This document shows positions 1 through 5,286 of a DNA stretch of 6,066 bases, one piece after another; within the stretch, counting starts at the first letter, position 1, and each line of letters opens with the position of its first letter. The notes beneath the pieces are model-generated. The model ran no database searches. It was not told the origin of the DNA and saw only the letters and a program-made list of their open reading frames with translations. The DNA comes from Candidatus Moraniibacteriota bacterium (GTDB lineage: Bacteria; Patescibacteriota; Minisyncoccia; Moranbacterales; UBA2206): NCBI GenBank assembly GCA_003543115.1, contig DPJH01000047.1, positions 1-6,066 of the forward strand, given 5' to 3'. The translations under genes were made by a program, and so were the position numbers.

Positions 1-1646
1 GGAAAGGTGATATATGCATTTTTCTTGTCAGTTTTTTGGTTTTTATTTCCAACTAGTAATTCCTTAATACCTCTCCAGGAATAATCATAGAGATTTTCCT
101 TGGTGACATTTGCAAAATCTGAAACTTCTTTGAGAACTTGCGTAAGGTAGTTGCCATCTGAAAAATATTGCCTATTAAGTAGTGCCCTTCCTTTTTCTTT
201 AAGATCACCAAAATCCGAATCGAGCTTATTGTCCACTGAAACTGAATCAGTGTAGAAATATTGAGTTTGAGCATAATAACTTTCCGCTTTTTTGAACAAT
301 TCAATGGTAGCCTCAAAATTTTCTGGGGTTATGGATTTGCCTTCAGAAAACATTTGATGAAACATGCTGTCAAAAGACTTGATAAATTCAAGATATTCGT
401 CCCGATAAATAACATAATTTTCTTTGTTGCCATATAGCCCTATTCCTTCTTTTAATGTCTTTTCCTTCATTTCTTGCGGCATGTAACAAGTCCAAACTGA
501 ATCTTTAAAGATCGTAAGGAATTTATATTTCGGAGCATAAATATCCGTGATGATATCAGAAACAAGATACGGCATATTCGGCCCTCCAAACACGCGTTCA
601 TATTTTTCTGAAAAACCTTGCTCACTTGACATATCATATTTTGGCTTTTCCTGTTTTTTCATATTTTTCAAAGTCGTGATCGGCCTGCTCTGCGTAATAT
701 AAAATTTTCCATCTTCCTGTGCCCATTCGATATCACAGGGAAAACCGTAATGGTTTTCGATTTGCATGATGAGTTCGGACAGTTCAAGAATTTCTTTTTC
801 ATCCAAAACTTGCGAAGAAGCCTGAGGTTCCGCGATATCTCTCCATTCATTTCCGCCGTTTTCCTTTTTGAAAAGTCCTTTTGTTTGCGTACTGATATTG
901 ATATCTAGAATATTTTTCGAATTTTTTTCAACAACATAGGAATCCGGCGTGATCGAGCCAGACACGATCGCTTCTCCCAAGCCAAAACCAGCTTCAATGA
1001 TGAGCTGGTTGAAATCTTCCGTGACAGGATGAACAGAAAAAGCGATGCCGGATTTTTCTGATTGGATCATCTTCTGTACTACGACTGCCACTGAAATTTT
1101 TGTATTATGTAAACCTTTTTCAAAGCGATAGAAAATGGCGCGCGGCGTGAAAAGAGAAGCCCAACATTTTTGCACATTTTTCAAAAGACTGTCTTGGGTC
1201 GTGTTGAGATAGGAATTGAGCTGTCCGGCCCAAGCCGCTTCGGCTCCGTCTTCCGCCGTAGCACTGGATCTCACTGCCACCCAGCCTTCGTTATCACTTC
1301 GGCGGGCAAGCAAATTCTCCTTATCCTTATAAAAAAGCTTATTGTAAGATTCTAGAATTTCTTTTTCAATGTCTTCCGGCATTTTAGCTTCCAGAATGAG
1401 AACCTGAATCTTTTCCGAAGCCTGTTCTACAGTATGCATTTTTTGATTATCAACCGTCTCCAGAATAGCATCTACCTCTACATTCAAATCTGTTTCCTCC
1501 AAAAATCTTTCAAAAGCGTCCGAAAGCACTACAAAGCCAGGCGGAACAGGAATGCCAGTAGAAGTCATTTCGCCCAAAGACGCTCCCTTACCACCGGCGA
1601 TGTCAGCATCATTTTTGGAAAGTTGTTGGAAAATTTTAGTAAGCAT
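1..1646 (-). CDS. PEP synthase/PPDK-like dikinase (ATP-grasp domain plus unusual middle region), 3' end cut by window
   Basis: The frame is open from the ATG at 1646 to the left edge and gives 548 residues with no stop. Residues 1-325 form a PPDK/PEP-synthase N-terminal nucleotide-binding domain. Visible motifs are GGKGASLGEM (18-27), PPGFVV (35-40), VAVRSSATAED (123-133), AVVVQKMIQSEKSGIAFSV (187-205), EAGFGLGEAIVSGSITPDSY (218-237) and DIEW...ITQSRPIT (305-324). Lys20, Arg126, Glu307, Gln319 and Arg321 match the usual ATP-site residues. Such domains pass phosphate from ATP to a histidine on a swivelling domain and from there to pyruvate (PEP synthase, PPDK) or another acceptor (rifampin phosphotransferase). 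Oddly, residues 326-548 hold no T-x-H-A-A-I phosphohistidine motif, which E. coli PpsA has near residue 421. This stretch is instead rich in charged and aromatic residues and looks mostly helical, so the domain order resembles rifampin phosphotransferase. The ATP-grasp assignment is secure; the final acceptor is unknown. The gene has its own promoter and is separated from the S41 gene by a terminator. An upstream TTG at 1667 is an alternative start. Confidence 0.9.
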   Translation of the reverse strand, partial: MLTKIFQQLSKNDADIAGGKGASLGEMTSTGIPVPPGFVVLSDAFERFLEETDLNVEVDAILETVDNQKMHTVEQASEKIQVLILEAKMPEDIEKEILESYNKLFYKDKENLLARRSDNEGWVAVRSSATAEDGAEAAWAGQLNSYLNTTQDSLLKNVQKCWASLFTPRAIFYRFEKGLHNTKISVAVVVQKMIQSEKSGIAFSVHPVTEDFNQLIIEAGFGLGEAIVSGSITPDSYVVEKNSKNILDINISTQTKGLFKKENGGNEWRDIAEPQASSQVLDEKEILELSELIMQIENHYGFPCDIEWAQEDGKFYITQSRPITTLKNMKKQEKPKYDMSSEQGFSEKYERVFGGPNMPYLVSDIITDIYAPKYKFLTIFKDSVWTCYMPQEMKEKTLKEGIGLYGNKENYVIYRDEYLEFIKSFDSMFHQMFSEGKSITPENFEATIELFKKAESYYAQTQYFYTDSVSVDNKLDSDFGDLKEKGRALLNRQYFSDGNYLTQVLKEVSDFANVTKENLYDYSWRGIKELLVGNKNQKTDKKNAYITF

Positions 1647-1670
1647 AGCTTTTGATAGTTTTAACAATTA

Positions 1671-1676
1671 TTCCTT
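1671..1676 (-). promoter_or_regulatory. Shine-Dalgarno-like AAGGAA that favours a TTG start at 1667
   Basis: On the minus strand AAGGAA is followed by TAA and then TTG at 1667-1665, which is in frame with the dikinase. It lies 24 bases before the ATG at 1646, too far to serve that start, but about 3-4 bases before the TTG, which is slightly short. The in-frame TAA inside this spacer is the first upstream stop, so TTG is the most upstream possible start. Using it would add seven residues (MLKLSKA). Family alignment by eye fits the ATG equally well, because the GGK motif then sits near residue 20. Confidence 0.45.
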
Positions 1677-1686
1677 TTTCATCTTC

Positions 1687-1715
1687 ACTATATCCCAAAA
1701 TAAAGCAAAAAACAA
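1687..1715 (-). promoter_or_regulatory. Putative sigma70-type promoter for the dikinase gene
   Basis: On the minus strand TTGTTT (1715-1710) and TATAGT (1692-1687) are separated by exactly 17 bases. The -10 box matches TATAAT at 5 of 6 positions; the -35 matches TTGACA only at its TTG. Transcription would begin near 1680, leaving a leader of about 13 bases to the TTG at 1667 or about 34 to the ATG at 1646. The -35 box lies within the 3' arm and T-tract of the preceding terminator. The location makes sense because the next gene needs a promoter after a terminator, but matches of this quality are common in AT-rich DNA. Confidence 0.45.
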
Positions 1716-1735
1716 CCCTTTTCAGGATTGTTTTT
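1707..1735 (-). terminator. Rho-independent terminator after the S41 protease gene
   Basis: Read on the minus strand, the 5' arm AAAAACAATCC (1735-1725), the loop TGAAAA (1724-1719) and the 3' arm GGGTTGTTTTT (1718-1708) form an 11-bp stem, followed by one more T and then GCTTTATTTT. One pair is a G-U wobble in the minus-strand RNA. In plus-strand RNA the same position is a C-A mismatch, so the hairpin suits minus-strand transcription, although A and T tracts flank it on both sides. It begins about 32 bases past the S41 stop codon and closes the LCP-GT2-S41 unit. Confidence 0.8.
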
Positions 1736-1767
1736 CTGATAGATATTTTTCAACTATGAAGGAAAAT

Positions 1768-3084
1768 TTATTTTACAATATTCTTGATTTCTTCCAGAGC
1801 CTTGTCCAATTGCGGATCTTTTTGATTTTTGAAATCTTCCAGTGACATTTCTACCTCAATATCAGGATTGATGCCTTTTTCCATGATATAATCGCCATTA
1901 GGAGTCATCCATTTGGCTACCGTAATTTTCACGCTGGATTTTCCAGGCAGATCGATATATTCCTGCACCGATCCTTTTCCGAAAGATTTCTTTCCGATCA
2001 GCTTTATCTGTCGATTATCGCGAAGCGCTCCAGCTAGAATTTCTGAAGCGCTGGCGCTTCCTTCGTTGATCAAAATCACCATTGGAATGGAACTCAGCTT
2101 GTCTCCTCCTCTAGTATATAGATTCTCCCTTTTTCCTTCGCTATCCTCCTCAATAACCACTATTTTTCCTTTAGGAATCATGCGACTGGCAATTTCCACC
2201 GATTTTTCCAAATATCCTCCGGGATTGTTGCGCAGATCCAATACGATGCCTTTGGAACCGCGAGAGATTATCTGATTCATAGCTTCATCAAACTCCTTAT
2301 TCGTTTTGTCTCCGAACTGATTTATTTTCAGAAGTGCAATTCCATCCTCTTTGAATTCGACTTTCACGCTTTTTATCTGGATAACGTCTCTCACAATAGT
2401 GATTTCCGTCGTCTCCTGGCTGCCGCTATGCAAAATAGTAAGCCGCACCTCTGTTCCCTTTTTTCCCCGAATCAAGCCGACCGCTTCATCAATCGTAATT
2501 TCAGCCGTTGATTTATCGTCAATCTTCAGGATTTTATCCCCTGCCAGAACCCCTGCTTTTTGAGAAGGAGATCCGTCAAGGGGAGCAATGACTGTCAATA
2601 CATTATCTTTTATGCCCAATTCCGCACCGATGCCTTCAAAGCTGCCTTGGATATCCTGAGAAAACTCCGTAGTCTCCTTAGGATCAAAGAAATTGGTATA
2701 AGGATCCCCGGTTGCCTTGAGCATGCCTTTGATTGCGCCATAAACCAATTCTTGAGCGTCCAGCGTTTTATTATCTACATATTTTTCTTCTAGCAACTTC
2801 CAAACTTTCCAAAAAAGAGCAAAGTCCACTTCAGGCTTATCTGGAGAAAACTTATTAGTTATAGTGGTTGAATTGAGCGGATACATTCGAGGATTTCCAT
2901 CCGCGTCGTCTTTTCCTTTATTATAACCGACCCAAAAAGTCCCTACCAATGAGAATAGTACGGCAAAAATAAGAAAATAGCGCCTAAAAAGCATCCTGTT
3001 TCTTTGTTCAGAATTTATTTGCGAGCATTGCTTCTCCAGAGCTGTCTCATCATCGAGATTTATTTGTTGATTTGATTCTTCCAT
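1768..3084 (-). CDS. Membrane-anchored S41 family C-terminal processing protease (CtpA type) with PDZ domain
   Basis: This 438-residue protein is a carboxyl-terminal processing serine protease that would cleave envelope or secreted proteins outside the membrane. A polar, acidic N-terminal stretch (1-33) precedes one membrane segment (about 37-54, flanked by RNRMLFRR), giving N-in/C-out topology. Next come the S41 N-terminal helical region (about 88-140, with GDPYTNFFDP at 126-135), a PDZ domain (about 147-232, GIGAELG at 151-157, AGVLAGDKILKID at 177-189) and the S41 core (about 245-410, LDLRNNPGGYL at 282-292). The catalytic Ser345 lies in GSASASE and Lys370 in FGKGSVQ. The Ser-Lys spacing of 25 matches Prc and plant CtpA, and Gln374 is also present, so the enzyme should be active. 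Length is normal for CtpA. The ATG at 3084 is 7 bases after the GT2 stop with no Shine-Dalgarno, only an A-rich leader, which suggests translational coupling. Met31 (2994) could be an internal start giving a signal-anchor form, but it has no better ribosome site. Substrate unknown. Confidence 0.95.
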   Translation of the reverse strand: MEESNQQINLDDETALEKQCSQINSEQRNRMLFRRYFLIFAVLFSLVGTFWVGYNKGKDDADGNPRMYPLNSTTITNKFSPDKPEVDFALFWKVWKLLEEKYVDNKTLDAQELVYGAIKGMLKATGDPYTNFFDPKETTEFSQDIQGSFEGIGAELGIKDNVLTVIAPLDGSPSQKAGVLAGDKILKIDDKSTAEITIDEAVGLIRGKKGTEVRLTILHSGSQETTEITIVRDVIQIKSVKVEFKEDGIALLKINQFGDKTNKEFDEAMNQIISRGSKGIVLDLRNNPGGYLEKSVEIASRMIPKGKIVVIEEDSEGKRENLYTRGGDKLSSIPMVILINEGSASASEILAGALRDNRQIKLIGKKSFGKGSVQEYIDLPGKSSVKITVAKWMTPNGDYIMEKGINPDIEVEMSLEDFKNQKDPQLDKALEEIKNIVK

Positions 3085-3091
3085 GTTTTTT

Positions 3092-3904
3092 TTATTTATG
3101 CTTAGGCAATGGACGTCCGGCGTATTTACGAAAATATCTTAAAGCACTAGCTATGTGGATCCAGGCCAGACGATTGAAAAGCAATGTGGTTATAATGCCC
3201 TTACCGGCTGAACCTCTCCCATGATAGTGATACATCTGAGCCATAGGAAGATATACAACCTTATATCCCGCCTCCCAAAATCTTCGGCACCAGTCAGTAT
3301 CTTCAAAATACATCCTGAATTTCGTATCCATCAATCCGACCTTGTCAGCAATTTCTTTCTTTATCATAAATGAAGATCCCATTATCCAATCAACTTCCAT
3401 AATAGACTGATGGTCAAAATTTTTCATTAAAAAATTGTCTAGATGATTCTTGGCAAAAGGCAATTTTCCTAAAAAAGTCCTTCTGTATAAAATAGTCAAC
3501 GGGGTGTAAAAACGAAATGTTGAAGGCTGGTAAGTCTCATTGAAATTCAGAAGCTGAGGAGCCACAATTCCAACTTCGGGATTCTTCTTAATATAATCAA
3601 GAAGAATGCTGATAGCTTCTTTTTTAACGACAATATCTCCATTTAGAATAAGGATATATTCTCCTTTAGCCGCTTCCAATCCCTTGTTAACCGCTCCGCT
3701 AAATCCGATGTTCTCTTTGGATGGAAGAAATACCACTTCCGGAAAAAATTCCTGCATCATTAGCTCCGTATCTTCTTCGGTGGAAACATCCGATACGATA
3801 ATCTCATATTGGGAAATCATCCCCATGTTTCTTTTAACAGAATTAATACAAACCTTCAATAATTCGGGATTCTTATAACTTGTAATAATTATGGATAGCT
3901 CCAT
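3092..3904 (-). CDS. Glycosyltransferase family 2 (rhamnosyltransferase-like, GT-A fold)
   Basis: This complete 270-residue GT2 enzyme would transfer a sugar from a nucleotide donor to a growing surface glycan on the cytoplasmic side. The fold starts at once with MELSIIITSYKNPELL (1-16). It continues with EIIVSD (34-39), NIGFSGAVNKG (65-75) and the metal/nucleotide motif in YILILNGD (83-90; NGD replaces the more usual NPD of this subgroup). The acceptor half has VDWIMGSSFMIKKE (171-184) and MYFEDTDWCRRFWEAGYKVVYLP (198-220) followed by YHYHGRGS (225-232), with Glu201-Asp202 as the probable base region. This pattern is typical of the WbbL/rhamnosyltransferase-like branch, but donor and acceptor cannot be read from sequence. 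No clear membrane segment is seen; the C-terminus is basic (YFRKYAGRPLPKHK) and could touch the membrane. It starts 18 bases after the LCP stop with no clear Shine-Dalgarno and ends 7 bases before the S41 start, so it lies inside an operon. Confidence 0.93.
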   Translation of the reverse strand: MELSIIITSYKNPELLKVCINSVKRNMGMISQYEIIVSDVSTEEDTELMMQEFFPEVVFLPSKENIGFSGAVNKGLEAAKGEYILILNGDIVVKKEAISILLDYIKKNPEVGIVAPQLLNFNETYQPSTFRFYTPLTILYRRTFLGKLPFAKNHLDNFLMKNFDHQSIMEVDWIMGSSFMIKKEIADKVGLMDTKFRMYFEDTDWCRRFWEAGYKVVYLPMAQMYHYHGRGSAGKGIITTLLFNRLAWIHIASALRYFRKYAGRPLPKHK

Positions 3905-3922
3905 GGGATAAAAATAGCTTCT

Positions 3923-5200
3923 TTATTTAGACTCTGCTTCTTGCTTACTGTCAGGCTTGATATCGCTCTGAGCCGGCATGGTAAAGATATTTTTTGCCAT
4001 ATCATGAATGCGATCATAATTATCTCCGCGCGGAAGCAAAATATATCCAGCAGTGCCATTTTCTGGGTGATATAAAAATCCTTCTTCTGAATTTTCCAAC
4101 ACTCTTTGATAGATCTGAGGATTATTCATGCCCATATAAACATCGTAAAATCTTTTCATTTCCCATGCTTGCAAGTCAGTTCTGGTATTATCGCCAAGAT
4201 TAGAAAGAATATCATTCATTTTTCCAAAATCAGTGAGTGTTCCGGCGCTAGTCAGCTTGTCTTTGATGCCCTGCATAATCAACTGCTGTCTCTTGGCCCG
4301 CTCAAAATCGCTCGAGGTCGCTCGAGAACGAGAAAGACACAAGGCTTGATCGCCATTGAGAGTGAGATCTCCGGCTGGCAAAGTGAAATTGCCACCACAC
4401 TCAAGTTCAGCCTCAGGATTAACTTTTTTGGTGCATAATCTGAAATCATGAATATATTTCGTACCATTCTTTCTTGTAACTTCTTTTGAGCCTCTTTTTT
4501 GTATCTTTATCCCATTTTTTATTTCATAGACAGGAACTATATAGCCCGTCTTATAATCACAATCCTGTTCTGAACCAAGTCCCATAAATTGTACTGATTC
4601 TGAAAATGGTTGATCAAGATGAAAAGGCACTCCGTCTATAATATCGACCAACTTCTTAAAGCCTTCAAAATTAATACTAGCTGCATAAGTGATATGCAGA
4701 CCAGTGATATCGCTCAAAATTGCTTCCATATCCTTCATACCCTGTCCTTTTCCTTTTTCTTCTCCATAGGCATGGACAGCATTGATCTTGCTCCTATCTT
4801 GCGTACCTGGAACAGTTACATACAGATCTCTTGGCACAGAAATGATAGAAATCTTGTTTTCAGCCGGACGGATACCGACCACCATGATGGTGTCAGTCAG
4901 AAGTCCGCCGCCGACCACACCCTCGCCCCTCATGCCCAAGAGAGCAATATTGATTTGCCCCTCATCCTCGCCTACTAACTTATTTTCCACTCCTGGAAGT
5001 GACTTCACAAGACTGCTGAAAATCCCGCCTTTACCATCGGAAATCTTATTCAAGAGAGACCCCGTTTTCCACGCAAAAATTCCCCCGCCGATCAATATGA
5101 TAGTTAGAATGCTCAGTCCGATTATGATCCACTTTTTCTTCTTATTCTTGGGTTTATCCTCTACTCTTGAAAATGAAGAGTTTTTTTCTAAATACGCCAT
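3923..5200 (-). CDS. LytR-CpsA-Psr (LCP) family cell envelope glycopolymer transferase, CPR-like variant
   Basis: LCP proteins move glycopolymers from undecaprenyl-pyrophosphate to peptidoglycan or other envelope acceptors outside the membrane. This 425-residue protein has a basic cytoplasmic tail (KPKNKKKK at 16-23), one membrane segment (about 24-43) and an external LCP domain (about 82-315). Visible motifs are INIALLGMRGEG (83-94), LTDTIMV (101-107, Asp103), SVPRDLYV (121-128, Arg124), KINAVHAYGE (138-147), INFEGFKKLVDIIDGV (176-191) and LNGDQALCLSRSR...DFERAKRQQ (281-306; Arg291, Arg293, Arg301, Arg304). The usual first Asp (GVDxR) is replaced by GMRGE, and the Arg of RSDT by Leu101. A region of about 70 residues (200-272) before LPAGDLTLNG is longer than usual and carries Cys214, Cys256 and Cys268. 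A C-terminal region (about 335-425) has no recognised domain and ends in a polar tail. The start at 5200 has a good upstream promoter but no Shine-Dalgarno. It heads the LCP-GT2-S41 operon. Confidence 0.93.
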   Translation of the reverse strand: MAYLEKNSSFSRVEDKPKNKKKKWIIIGLSILTIILIGGGIFAWKTGSLLNKISDGKGGIFSSLVKSLPGVENKLVGEDEGQINIALLGMRGEGVVGGGLLTDTIMVVGIRPAENKISIISVPRDLYVTVPGTQDRSKINAVHAYGEEKGKGQGMKDMEAILSDITGLHITYAASINFEGFKKLVDIIDGVPFHLDQPFSESVQFMGLGSEQDCDYKTGYIVPVYEIKNGIKIQKRGSKEVTRKNGTKYIHDFRLCTKKVNPEAELECGGNFTLPAGDLTLNGDQALCLSRSRATSSDFERAKRQQLIMQGIKDKLTSAGTLTDFGKMNDILSNLGDNTRTDLQAWEMKRFYDVYMGMNNPQIYQRVLENSEEGFLYHPENGTAGYILLPRGDNYDRIHDMAKNIFTMPAQSDIKPDSKQEAESK

Positions 5201-5258
5201 TTTTTCAATAAATTAACAAATAAAGACACCTAGCCTATTTTTATTAAGCATAATATAT

Positions 5259-5286
5259 ATTTTACTTTTATTTTCAATATTGTCAA
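5259..5286 (-). promoter_or_regulatory. Sigma70-type promoter for the LCP-GT2-S41 operon
   Basis: The minus strand reads a perfect TTGACA (5286-5281), a 16-base spacer and TAAAAT (5264-5259, 5 of 6 matches to TATAAT). Transcription would start near 5252, giving a leader of about 52 bases before the LCP ATG at 5200. The -35 box starts on the base after the TGA stop of the GT4 gene (5289-5287). No GC-rich hairpin lies between GT4 and LCP, so read-through from GT4 is also likely. The surrounding AT-richness lowers certainty for the -10 but not for the exact -35. Confidence 0.65.

Noticed and set aside
53..316. An 87-residue minus-strand open frame near the left edge
   Set aside because: It lies out of frame within the long dikinase reading frame, which is open from 1646 to the edge and carries the family motifs.
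1552..1845. A 97-residue plus-strand open frame spanning the start of the dikinase, the terminator and the end of the S41 gene
   Set aside because: It crosses two gene ends and the terminator, overlaps conserved motifs on the other strand, and has no promoter or ribosome site of its own.
1913..2275. A 120-residue plus-strand open frame opposite the S41 catalytic domain
   Set aside because: It is a shadow of the strongly conserved S41 region containing Ser345 and Lys370.
4309..4326. Two copies of CGCTCGAG, each containing a CTCGAG palindrome, separated by two bases
   Set aside because: They encode part of the conserved LCP motif around SRSRATSSDFER; the repeat is explained by codons for Arg, Ala and Ser and does not recur elsewhere.
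4782..5216. A 144-residue plus-strand open frame opposite the LCP gene
   Set aside because: It is antisense to a clear LCP coding region, has a proline/serine-rich composition typical of antisense frames and matches no family I recognise.
5201..5258. Possible terminator between GT4 and LCP (AATAAA...TTTATT)
   Set aside because: The stem is six A-T pairs with no GC core and no consistent extension, too weak for an intrinsic terminator.
5252..5261. AATATATATT palindrome in the gap before the LCP gene
   Set aside because: It is short and purely AT in an AT-rich gap; it is better explained as sequence around the -10 and start point than as an operator.
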